Of a stretch of DNA of 64,000 bases, positions 15,551-23,865 are shown in pieces. The number at the start of each line of letters is the position of its first letter. Within the stretch, counting starts at the first letter, position 1. This DNA comes from Chryseobacterium salivictor (lineage in GTDB: Bacteria; Bacteroidota; Bacteroidia; Flavobacteriales; Weeksellaceae). A program made the translations under genes and the position numbers. A model generated the notes under the pieces. It searched no databases. It was not told where the DNA came from and saw only the letters and a program-made list of their open reading frames with translations. The DNA lies in assembly GCF_004359195.1 (NCBI RefSeq), contig NZ_CP037954.1, positions 1,178,001-1,242,000 on the forward strand, in the 5' to 3' direction.

Positions 15551-18500
15551 TTAGAAAGAATATTTAAATCCTAACATTGCGCTCCAAGTAGTAAATCTGT
15601 TACTTGCAGGTCTGTACGGTGCATTGACAAGGTCAGCACCCGAACGTAGCATCTGGAAGGTTGGATCTGGAGAAAGGTTTCCTGATCTGCCTAACACTGC
15701 TGCGCCGTAAGAGCTAACTGTGTTATCCTGAATTCCCCAATGAGAGTTAAGTAGGTTACCAAAGTTTAAGATATCTAAACTGATTGCTACTTTGTCTCCT
15801 TTTTGAACCATATCGGTAAATAAGTTCTGTGAAATTCGAACATCAACACGGTTTAACCATGGTAGCAAGAATTCATTACGAGGAAGAATTTGACCTCTGT
15901 ATGCTTCTAATCCGTTGTCAGCGATGAATTTGTCAAATGCTGCGCGTTGCTGGTCAGCCGTAAACACAGTAGTTGTACCTGATTTGATATCAGCAAACTT
16001 TACTACTTCACCAGCTTTAGGGATGTACATTAAGTCATTCGCGATACCATCACCATTCACGTCATTAGAATAGTAGTAAGAGAATCTTCCTTGGTTAGCT
16101 CCACTGTAGTAAACTCCAATTGTAGTGTTTTTAATGTTATAACTAACATTAGCAACAATTCTGTGAGGAACAGAGAAAGCTGAAATACTCAAGTCTTGCT
16201 GGTTTGGAGAATCAACAGTTGGTGATGCCTGCCAAGCTGAACTTGCACTTGATCCTGCATTTGCAGAAATCTCTTTTGCTTCAGAGAACGTGTAGAATAC
16301 TGATCCTGACAATCCTTTCCAAGTTCTCATATTCGCTCCAAAAGTTGCAGAGAAAGCAGTTCCTTTAGTATCAGAGTTGGTTAAAACAGTAGCACTGTTT
16401 GCCCCAATTTTAGTATTGTACTGGTATGATGCAGTGTTGGGATAGTAAACACGATCTTGGTTGGTCATTCTTGCAGTAGATTCTTTTCTGTTTGCTCCAT
16501 ATTGGAATACAGAATTTACATCTTTAGTATATAGAATGTCTGTGGTCAATGTGAATACAGAGTTTGGAATTTTGTAGTCAGCGCCAAAACTTGATCTCCA
16601 TACAGAAGGCATTTTGAAGTCCTGATCAACTAAAGCAAATGAAGATGGTGCACCTTCTTTAGGGCTATTGATGAATACGTTTCCTGCTCCTGCTGGTGGA
16701 TTGTTTACATAATAGTAAATATCCTGAGGTTGGAAAGTTACATTTCCGATCCATCCTGCGATCTCAGCATAAGAACCCGGTTCAACAGTGTTTTGTAAAA
16801 CACCTGCATTGGTTGGCATATTGGTTAACCATACAAAAGGAACACGTCCTGTAAAGATACCTGTACCTCCACGCAATGTTAAACTTTTGTCTCCGATTAC
16901 ATCGTAGTTGAATCCTAAACGTGGAGAAAGAGAAACTTTAGATTTTGGCCATTCACCAGAAGCGTAGTTTCTTGGGTTTCCGTTTTTATCTAATAAATTT
17001 AATGCATCAATCGATGGATTGGCTGTAAGATCATTTAAATAATTAGGAAGCTCTGCTCTTAAACCAACTGTAAAGTTGAATTTGTCGCTTAATGTAATTC
17101 TATCCTGTAAATAGGCAGAAGCCAATCCGAAATTAACTCTTGAATAAGTATCTTGGTTAGCATATGGATAAGTTAAACCAAACATAATTGGTGCAACCTC
17201 AGCCGAAGTACCTGTTTTTAAGAAGTCTTCTACAGAAGCATAACGGTAATAACCTGTTCCCATTCTTGTGTATGAGTTACCGAATTTTTGAACTTCATAA
17301 GCAATACCAGCAGTAAAGTTATTTTTACCTACGGTATAAGTTAAGTTATTGGTAAAAGAGAAGTTGTCATTCACAACATCGTTTAAGTAAGAAAATAATT
17401 CTGTACCGAAACTGATGTAATTCCCTCCATTAGCAGAACCATCCCAGATATCAACAAAAGGGAAAAGCTTTTCTGAAGGAGAAGTTCTTTTATCCTGAAT
17501 TTTTGAGTAGGTAAATAATAATTTATTGGAAAGACTAGAGTTGAAAGTTGAATTTAATTCAGCAGTAATAGAGCTTACCGTGTTTTCAAAACCATAATTT
17601 CCACTTTCAAAAGTCATTGCTTTATCACTTACACGTCCCCAAGAAGATCTTGGTGCTGGACCTGAAGAAGCGTTCGCTAGTTGCTGTGATGTTCCTTTCA
17701 ACATATTATAACGAACTGCAAACTTGTGCTTATCGCTGATGTTCCAGTCTAAACGAAGTAAAAATTTATCACCTTGTTGTTCTGCTTCATCAGCATACCC
17801 TTGGTAACGGCCAGGATTATATCCCCATCTGTTGATCAAGTGGTTTTGAACTGCAATTAGATCAGATTCTTTAACTCTTGAAATATTATTTGCAGGATCT
17901 GCAACTCCATCTTGTGAAGCGGTCCAAAGATTCGCACCTGAGGCATTTGCACCGGTAGCGGTTTCTCTTTCACCACTCAAAAAGAAGAACAATTTATTTT
18001 GTACAATTGGTCCACCTACCGTAAATCCATTCGTCATTTTCGCACCGGAAACTTTTTGAATTTCATCACCGTTAATTTTCCAACCACTCAAATCTTTTCC
18101 GGTATAATAACCATATAGTGAACCGTGGAATTTATTGGTTCCAGATTTAGTAATGGCGTTAATACCAGCACCTGTAAAACCAGATTGGGTAACATCAAAA
18201 GGTGCAATATTTACAGAAATTTCCTGAATTGCATCTAATGAAATTGGTTGAGAATTGCCACCAGGTAATGGGCTGCTACTTAAACCGAAACCGTTATTGA
18301 AATTCGCACCGTCAATTTGAAGGTTGTTATAACGAGCATCACGACCTGCAAATGAATTTCCGTTTGCCTGCGGAGTTAATCTCGTAAAATCAGTAATACT
18401 TCTCGAAGATTGCGGAAGATCCTGAATTAGTTTTTGACCAATATTGGTTGCAGCACCAGTCTTGTTCATGTTTCTGCCCCCTGTTCCAGAAATAATTACT

Positions 18501-18862
18501 TCTGCGATATTTGCTGTCTTCTCACCGAATATTGGATTCAGTGCGAAAGGTTGACCTAGCTCCAAGTATACGTCTTCGTATATGATTGGCTTTTCATTAC
18601 CATAAGTAACTTCTACTTTGTATGGGCCACCAACACGCATGTTGGATAAGTTAAAAACTCCTGCTGAATTTGCAGTTGCGGAATAGACCGTCCCAGAAGG
18701 CATGTGGGTCGCTTTAATTGTTGCACCAGTGATTTTCTTACCGTCGCTCATTGTGACAACACCAGACATGTTACTTGTTGTAACCTGGGCATTTACGGAT
18801 CCATACCCTGCAAATGCTAAAGCAGCAACGAGAACAGTTTTCTTTAGTGGATTAAAATTCAT
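15551..18862 (-). CDS. Oar-like TonB-dependent receptor
   Basis: 1103 residues from the ATG at 18862, which begins the signal peptide (MNFNPLKKTVLVAALAFAGY, cleaved after VNAQ); a start at 18904 would add a non-signal extension. A carboxypeptidase-regulatory-like domain (about 25-110, SGVVTMSDGKKITGATIKA) precedes a plug with FTRLTPQANGNSFAGRDARY and LDAIQEISVNIAPFDVTQSG, as in the Oar family of large Bacteroidota receptors. A long beta-barrel ends in AMLGFKYSF. The ligand is unknown; Oar-type proteins are often linked to protease or peptide handling. It is monocistronic with its own terminator. Confidence 0.93.
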   Translation of the reverse strand: MNFNPLKKTVLVAALAFAGYGSVNAQVTTSNMSGVVTMSDGKKITGATIKATHMPSGTVYSATANSAGVFNLSNMRVGGPYKVEVTYGNEKPIIYEDVYLELGQPFALNPIFGEKTANIAEVIISGTGGRNMNKTGAATNIGQKLIQDLPQSSRSITDFTRLTPQANGNSFAGRDARYNNLQIDGANFNNGFGLSSSPLPGGNSQPISLDAIQEISVNIAPFDVTQSGFTGAGINAITKSGTNKFHGSLYGYYTGKDLSGWKINGDEIQKVSGAKMTNGFTVGGPIVQNKLFFFLSGERETATGANASGANLWTASQDGVADPANNISRVKESDLIAVQNHLINRWGYNPGRYQGYADEAEQQGDKFLLRLDWNISDKHKFAVRYNMLKGTSQQLANASSGPAPRSSWGRVSDKAMTFESGNYGFENTVSSITAELNSTFNSSLSNKLLFTYSKIQDKRTSPSEKLFPFVDIWDGSANGGNYISFGTELFSYLNDVVNDNFSFTNNLTYTVGKNNFTAGIAYEVQKFGNSYTRMGTGYYRYASVEDFLKTGTSAEVAPIMFGLTYPYANQDTYSRVNFGLASAYLQDRITLSDKFNFTVGLRAELPNYLNDLTANPSIDALNLLDKNGNPRNYASGEWPKSKVSLSPRLGFNYDVIGDKSLTLRGGTGIFTGRVPFVWLTNMPTNAGVLQNTVEPGSYAEIAGWIGNVTFQPQDIYYYVNNPPAGAGNVFINSPKEGAPSSFALVDQDFKMPSVWRSSFGADYKIPNSVFTLTTDILYTKDVNSVFQYGANRKESTARMTNQDRVYYPNTASYQYNTKIGANSATVLTNSDTKGTAFSATFGANMRTWKGLSGSVFYTFSEAKEISANAGSSASSAWQASPTVDSPNQQDLSISAFSVPHRIVANVSYNIKNTTIGVYYSGANQGRFSYYYSNDVNGDGIANDLMYIPKAGEVVKFADIKSGTTTVFTADQQRAAFDKFIADNGLEAYRGQILPRNEFLLPWLNRVDVRISQNLFTDMVQKGDKVAISLDILNFGNLLNSHWGIQDNTVSSYGAAVLGRSGNLSPDPTFQMLRSGADLVNAPYRPASNRFTTWSAMLGFKYSF

Positions 18863-18901
18863 ATCAGTTAATTTTATTAGACTTACTATAAAAGATTTTT
18901 G

Positions 18902-18909
18902 CAAAAATA
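18902..18909 (-). promoter_or_regulatory. -7 box of the Oar-like receptor gene
   Basis: TATTTTTG on the minus strand, 39 nt before the chosen start codon. It supports the start at 18862 rather than 18904, which would lie beyond any usable spacing. Confidence 0.5.
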
Positions 18910-19059
18910 TCTAAATTAAATGGTACTTTCGTTAACAAATTGTTAAATTTTAAAATTTTGTTAAATTTCCTTCTATTCATAAGGGAATCAAAGTATTGGG
19001 GATTTTGTTCTCTAATAAAAGGGTTGTTGATTTATCTTTTTTTGTTTAAATGCACTTTC

Positions 19060-19920
19060 TCATTTCACAGCCTTCAAACTCAGGTCGATGTTCTCTGCAG
19101 AATGGGTCAGTGCACCTGCGGAAATAAAATCTACACCCGTTTGTGCAATGTCTTTCAGCATTTCCCGGGTAATGCCACCGGAAGCCTCAGTTTCACATTT
19201 CCTGCCGATTAATTTTACGGCTTCTGCCATCATTGCAACCTCCATATTGTCGAGCATAATTCTGTCGACGCCGGCTTTCAAAGCTTCTTCTACCTCTTCT
19301 AAATTTCGGGTTTCAACCTCTATCTTTAATGGTTTTTTAATCTTTTCAGTATATGCCTTTGCCATTTTTACAGCGTTGGTGATGCTTCCGTTATAATCGA
19401 TATGGTTGTCTTTGAGCATGATCATGTCATACAAACCAAACCTGTGATTAGTGCCGCCACCGATGGCCACCGCCCATTTTTCGCAAAGTCTGAAATTGGG
19501 CGTTGTTTTTCTCGTGTCCAAAAGTTTCGTTTTTGTTCCCAATAACCGCGAATCCCACTCATGGGTAATGGTTGCGATACCACTCATTCGCTGCATGCAG
19601 TTCAAAACAAACCGTTCGGTAGTCAGGATAGATCTGGCGCTTCCCGTTATGTAAAAAGCAATATCGCCCGCTTTTGCAGGGTCACCATCTTTCATCAACC
19701 GTTCTACTTTTAAGTTTTTATCAAACTGTTTGAAAATCATTTCTGCCAGTTCAACTCCGGCTAAAATACAGTCCTGTTTCACCAGGAGTTGGGCTTTCTG
19801 CTGTAGATCTTTAGGAATGGTAGCCAAAGTAGAATGGTCGCCATCTTGAATATCTTCTTCCAATGCGTTTTTAATAAAGGTCTTTAAAGCGTCTTTCGTG
19901 ATGTAGATCGGTTTTTTCAT
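19060..19920 (-). CDS. nadC: Nicotinate-nucleotide pyrophosphorylase
   Basis: 286 residues. It converts quinolinate and PRPP to nicotinate mononucleotide in de novo NAD synthesis. Family motifs are ERFVLNCMQRMSGIAT, LDTRKTTPNFR (quinolinate-binding Arg/Lys) and GGGTNHRFGLYD, and the C-terminal barrel has EVETRNLEE, DRIMLDN and ASGGI. It is the last gene of nadB-rhodanese-nadC, with a gap of about 58 bp from the rhodanese gene. NadA is not in this window. Confidence 0.97.
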   Translation of the reverse strand: MKKPIYITKDALKTFIKNALEEDIQDGDHSTLATIPKDLQQKAQLLVKQDCILAGVELAEMIFKQFDKNLKVERLMKDGDPAKAGDIAFYITGSARSILTTERFVLNCMQRMSGIATITHEWDSRLLGTKTKLLDTRKTTPNFRLCEKWAVAIGGGTNHRFGLYDMIMLKDNHIDYNGSITNAVKMAKAYTEKIKKPLKIEVETRNLEEVEEALKAGVDRIMLDNMEVAMMAEAVKLIGRKCETEASGGITREMLKDIAQTGVDFISAGALTHSAENIDLSLKAVK

Positions 19921-19978
19921 ATTTTTATATTTGAAGGAATCTTCATTTTTTTTAGGTTCGGTGAAAGTTTAAATTTAG

Positions 19979-20821
19979 TTATTTGTTTTTAGCCACAGGT
20001 TTACCATTGCCTAACCACTCACTCCACGATCCTACGTACGGTTTGGGGATTTCAAATCCTGCATAATCCAGGGCCAGTAAAGTGTGACAAGCGGTAACTC
20101 CTGATCCGCAGTACACCGCTATTTTTTCAGATGGAATATCTTTTAAAGCTTCTGCATATTTTTCATGAAGAATTTCCGGACTTTTAAAAGTTCCGTATTC
20201 AGTAAGGTTTCCTTTAAATGGGATATTCATCGCGCCCGGAATATGCCCTGCGACATCATCGATGGGCTCCGTTTTGCCGTCATAACGGTCTTTTTCACGA
20301 ACATCAATAATAATATATTCAGGGTTTTCAGAATAACGTTCAATAAAATCAATATCCGCCACCGGAAGTTTCCATTCTTTTAATGAAAGTTTATCAACGG
20401 GTTCGGGTTCGACGATTCTTGAATTTAGGGGCAGTCCCATTGCTTTTGCTCTTTGTATCCCGCCGTTTAAAACCTGAACTTTTTCTATTCCTACAGATCT
20501 CAGCATCCACCAAAATCTTGCTGCGGCAATAGAAGCGTTTTTATTGTCATACACAATAACGTGGGAATCCTGGGTGATCCCCAAACGCATCAAGACTTCC
20601 GCAAATTTTTCTAAACTGGGCAACGGATGTCGTCCGCCATTTTTTATGTTTTTCGGAATTTGGGCTAAATCATTATTCAAATCCACATAGAGCGCTCCGT
20701 CGAGATGTTCATGCAAATGGCTGTCATAAGCAGAACCACCACTTCCGGCGTCTACTATGACGACATTTTCCCGGTTCAAATCCGCTAACTCTTCAGCGTT
20801 GATAATTGGTGACAGTTTCAT
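19979..20821 (-). CDS. Rhodanese-type sulfurtransferase (two-domain)
   Basis: 280 residues from the ATG at 20821. It has two rhodanese domains: an inactive N-terminal one (IVDAGSGGSAYDSHLHEHLDGA) and an active C-terminal one with CGSGVTAC at about 238-245. The CG[ST]GVT loop is typical of 3-mercaptopyruvate sulfurtransferases. I prefer this start because an AAAGGG sits just upstream and family members begin close to SPIIN; an ATG at 20854 would add a lysine-rich 11-residue extension. It lies between nadB and nadC, which hints at supply of sulfur to an Fe-S enzyme of the pathway such as NadA. Confidence 0.88.
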   Translation of the reverse strand: MKLSPIINAEELADLNRENVVIVDAGSGGSAYDSHLHEHLDGALYVDLNNDLAQIPKNIKNGGRHPLPSLEKFAEVLMRLGITQDSHVIVYDNKNASIAAARFWWMLRSVGIEKVQVLNGGIQRAKAMGLPLNSRIVEPEPVDKLSLKEWKLPVADIDFIERYSENPEYIIIDVREKDRYDGKTEPIDDVAGHIPGAMNIPFKGNLTEYGTFKSPEILHEKYAEALKDIPSEKIAVYCGSGVTACHTLLALDYAGFEIPKPYVGSWSEWLGNGKPVAKNK

Positions 20822-20892
20822 GGGTTTTCCCTTTTTTTTGAGTTCTTTCTCCATTCTTCCATGCTCGGAAGTCTTATTTTATAAATCGTTAT

Positions 20893-22464
20893 TTACACCA
20901 AATCTTTATTATAAAAAGCGCCTTTGTTCTCTTTCATCATCAATGAATGCTTGATAATCAAATAAGAGATATTGGTCAGATTTCTCAGTTCCGAAAGTTT
21001 TGGCGACAGAATCGAGTAGTTGTACAGTTCATTCACAGCTTCGAAGATTTCCTGTTGTTTTCTCTTTGCCAGAGCCAAGCGGTCATTTGATCGGACGATA
21101 CTTACCAAATCGCTCATCATTTCCTGCAATTGTCTGCGAAGGTAGGAAATCATCACCATCTCGTCCATCATTTTCATACCCTCTTCGTCCCATTGCGGAA
21201 TTGCTTTCAAATCTTCAAAGTTGAAATCATTGATTTTTAGGAGTTCGACTGTTTTCAAAGCCGCGTTGTGACCGAAGACCAGCCCTTCCAGTAAAGAGTT
21301 TGAAGCCAGTCGGTTAGCGCCATGTAAGCCAGAATTGGTACATTCTCCTACGGCAAATAGATTTTTAATGGAACTTTGGCCGTCCATGTCGATATCGATT
21401 CCGCCCATTAAATAGTGACATGCCGGAACGATCGGAATGAGTTGGGTGAAAGGATCGATTCCTTCATCCAAACATTTCTGATAAATATTGGGAAAATGTT
21501 CGATGAATCTTTCCTGATTCATTTCGCGGCAATCAAGCCCTACATAATCATCGCCCGAAATTTTTAATTCATTATCAATGGCTCTGGCAACTATGTCCCG
21601 CGATGCTAATTCTTCGCGTTCGTCATACTTGTGCATGAATTTTGCACCATCTTTCGTTCTCAATTTTGCACCATCGCCCCGCACTGCTTCTGAAATCAAA
21701 AACAGCATTCCGTCTCTTTTGGAAAATAAAGCGGTGGGGTGAAACTGGTAATACTGCATATTCGAAATTTTCCCGCGCGCTCTGTGGACAAAGGCTATTC
21801 CGTCGCCGGTTGCGATAATCGGATTGGTGGTGTTTTTGTAAACATGACCTGCTCCGCCGGTTGCGACCAAAGTGATTTTCGCCGTAATTTTCTTTATTTC
21901 TTTATTTTTTTCATCAAGAACGTAAGCGCCGTAGCAGTCGATTTTTTCAAGGTCGAAAATTTTATTGGGAACGTGATGTTGCGTAATCAAATCGATGACA
22001 TAATGATGCGCCATAATTTCGATATTCGGTGATTTGTTCACCGTTGCCAATAAAGCGCGTTCTATTTCAGCGCCGGTAATATCTTTGTGATGAACAATGC
22101 GGTTTTCGGTATGTCCGCCTTCTCTGCCGAGCATGAGGTGACCGTCTTTTTGGTCAAAATTAGTTCCCCAGTCCACAAGTTCTTTAAATCTTTCGGGACC
22201 TTCGCGAACGACCATTTTTACCACTTCAAGATTATTTTCACCATCGCCGGCTCTCATGGTGTCATCGATATGTTTCTGAAAATTATCTTTGTCGAAATCG
22301 GTTACTACGGCCAATCCGCCCTGCGCATATTTGGTGTTGCTTTCGTCTTCATCGGCTTTGGTGACGATGATTATTTTTGCCTCGGGCATTCTTTCGGATA
22401 TTTTTATCGCATAAGAAAGTCCGGAGATTCCTGATCCGATGACGAGTACGTCTGCTTTTATCAT
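20893..22464 (-). CDS. nadB: L-aspartate oxidase
   Basis: 523 residues. This flavoenzyme oxidises aspartate to iminoaspartate, the first step of de novo NAD synthesis. The FAD-binding motif is VLVIGSGISGLSYAI at the N-terminus. The substrate loop is GREGGHTENRIVHH, and GANRLASNSLLEGLVFG near residue 390 is the second FAD-contacting block shared with succinate dehydrogenase flavoproteins. A helical C-terminal domain closes the protein. It heads nadB-rhodanese-nadC and starts 41 bp after the nitroreductase gene. Confidence 0.97.
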   Translation of the reverse strand: MIKADVLVIGSGISGLSYAIKISERMPEAKIIIVTKADEDESNTKYAQGGLAVVTDFDKDNFQKHIDDTMRAGDGENNLEVVKMVVREGPERFKELVDWGTNFDQKDGHLMLGREGGHTENRIVHHKDITGAEIERALLATVNKSPNIEIMAHHYVIDLITQHHVPNKIFDLEKIDCYGAYVLDEKNKEIKKITAKITLVATGGAGHVYKNTTNPIIATGDGIAFVHRARGKISNMQYYQFHPTALFSKRDGMLFLISEAVRGDGAKLRTKDGAKFMHKYDEREELASRDIVARAIDNELKISGDDYVGLDCREMNQERFIEHFPNIYQKCLDEGIDPFTQLIPIVPACHYLMGGIDIDMDGQSSIKNLFAVGECTNSGLHGANRLASNSLLEGLVFGHNAALKTVELLKINDFNFEDLKAIPQWDEEGMKMMDEMVMISYLRRQLQEMMSDLVSIVRSNDRLALAKRKQQEIFEAVNELYNYSILSPKLSELRNLTNISYLIIKHSLMMKENKGAFYNKDLV

Positions 22465-22505
22465 GGAGTTATTTTGGTGTAATGAATGAAAATTTAGACC
22501 TTATT

Positions 22506-23135
22506 TTAAATAAACTTAAACAGTTTATCATTCGGTTTTCTTACTTTTTTTAAATTCTGAAATTGGTCTTCTTCCGATCGGTACCCAAGCGCTAAAGTCA
22601 CTGCGACTTTTTCTTTTTCGGTATCAATCCCTAAAACAATATCGATTTTTTCCTGACTGAAGCCTTCCATCGGGCAGGTGTCTACATTTTCTAAAGCCGC
22701 CGCAAACATCAGATTTCCCAAAACAATATAGCTCTGTTTATCTGCCCAAATCATCACTTCTTCTGAATCTAAATGCTGAATATGTTTGCTGATACTTTCT
22801 TTAAATGGATTTAAACTTTCCAGAGGAACTTCTCTGGTTTCTGAAATATGATTAAAATAATTGCCGATATATTCATTGCCAATATTGTTTTTCGAAACAA
22901 TAACAATCAAATGCGAACACGTTGAGATTTGCGATGGATTGTAAAAGGCAGGAATGAGTTTCTGCTTCATTTCCGGACTTTGCACAATAAGGAGCCGATA
23001 AGGCTGCAGTCCCAATGAACTAGCCGAAAGTCTTGCCGCTTCAAGGATATGGAAGAGCACATCGGACGAAACTGTTTTTTCAGGATCAAATTTTTTAACC
23101 GAATATCTTTTGTTGAGTGCTTCAAGGTAATTCAT
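22506..23135 (-). CDS. NAD(P)H-dependent nitroreductase-family flavoprotein
   Basis: 209 residues. The FMN-binding N-terminal motif is LNKRYSVKKFDPEK, followed by ILEAARLSASSLGLQPYR, which fits the NfsB-like branch. The C-terminal ALGYRSEEDQ holds the last FMN-contacting arginine. Natural substrate is unknown; family members reduce quinones, nitro compounds or similar electrophiles. The -7 box ends 4 nt upstream of the ATG, so the mRNA is predicted to be leaderless. It may continue into nadB, 41 bp downstream. Confidence 0.92.
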   Translation of the reverse strand: MNYLEALNKRYSVKKFDPEKTVSSDVLFHILEAARLSASSLGLQPYRLLIVQSPEMKQKLIPAFYNPSQISTCSHLIVIVSKNNIGNEYIGNYFNHISETREVPLESLNPFKESISKHIQHLDSEEVMIWADKQSYIVLGNLMFAAALENVDTCPMEGFSQEKIDIVLGIDTEKEKVAVTLALGYRSEEDQFQNLKKVRKPNDKLFKFI

Positions 23136-23139
23136 CTAA

Positions 23140-23147
23140 CAAAGATA
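23140..23147 (-). promoter_or_regulatory. -7 box of the nitroreductase gene
   Basis: TATCTTTG on the minus strand, ending 4 nt before the ATG. Confidence 0.6.
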
Positions 23148-23172
23148 AATAAATGAGCCGGAAGTTGGGTGG

Positions 23173-23364
23173 GTGAATTTCTTTAAGTGAATTTCTAAAG
23201 GTGAATTTTAAAAGTGAATGGTGAATTTCTTCGGGTCAATTTTAAAAGTGAATTTAATAAATATTAAGTTTAGAAAATTCACCATTTCACAGCAACGATA
23301 CTTGACCATTAAATTGACCATTCACTGCGAAGCTAACTAACCATTCACTGCGGAGTAAATTCAC
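23173..23364. repeat. Phased GTGAATT/7-nt repeat tract with inverted half
   Basis: GTGAATT occurs five times and GTGAATG and GTCAATT once each between 23173 and 23254, alternating with six- or seven-nt blocks such as TCTTTAA, TCTAAAG and TCTTCGG. The right part carries the opposite sense (AAATTCAC, two copies of CCATTCACTGCG). It fills the gap between the nitroreductase and rnhA genes. No gene is present. Confidence 0.8.
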
Positions 23365-23380
23365 GCAAAGTAATTTACCG

Positions 23381-23863
23381 TCAGAAAAGCCCGCCGTTCT
23401 GTTGTTTCTCGAAAAATTCATCAATTTGAAGAGGTTCCGTTTGGGCGGCTTTTACGGCAAGTTGATCGCAGATTTCATTTTCGAGATGGCCTGCATGACC
23501 TTTAACCCAATGAAAAGTGGTTTGATGTGCTTTAATTAAAGGAACCATTCTTTTCCACAAATCAGGATTTTTTACATTTTTAAAACCTTTTTTAATCCAA
23601 CCGAAAATCCATTTCTGATTAATCGCGTCAGAAACATATTTGCTGTCGGTGTAAATGTGAATGTCATTTTCGGTAGATTTCAGTTTTTCCAAAGCGGTTA
23701 TCACCGCCAACAATTCCATGCGGTTGTTGGTTGTGAGGCGAAACCCCTGCGAATATCTTTTTTCGTAATTTTTTTCGGGAACCTTCATCACGATTCCGTA
23801 ACCCCCTTTTCCGGGGTTACCACTACAGGCGCCGTCGGTATAAATTTCAATTCTAAGACCCAT
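23381..23863 (-). CDS. rnhA: Ribonuclease HI
   Basis: 160 residues, typical bacterial length. It cleaves RNA in RNA-DNA hybrids. The four catalytic carboxylates are D10 (IYTDGACSGNPG), E50 (NNRMELLAV), D73 (YTDSKYV) and D133 (ENEICDQLA), and the handle region KWIFGWIKKGFKNVKNPDLW is present. It begins 2 bp after the dnaB stop codon, so the two form one transcription unit. Confidence 0.97.
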   Translation of the reverse strand: MGLRIEIYTDGACSGNPGKGGYGIVMKVPEKNYEKRYSQGFRLTTNNRMELLAVITALEKLKSTENDIHIYTDSKYVSDAINQKWIFGWIKKGFKNVKNPDLWKRMVPLIKAHQTTFHWVKGHAGHLENEICDQLAVKAAQTEPLQIDEFFEKQQNGGLF

Positions 23864-23865
23864 TC

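Noticed and set aside
23173..23364. Possible CRISPR array
   Set aside because: The repeats are 7 nt long with 6-7-nt intervals, far below CRISPR repeat and spacer sizes, and no cas gene is near.
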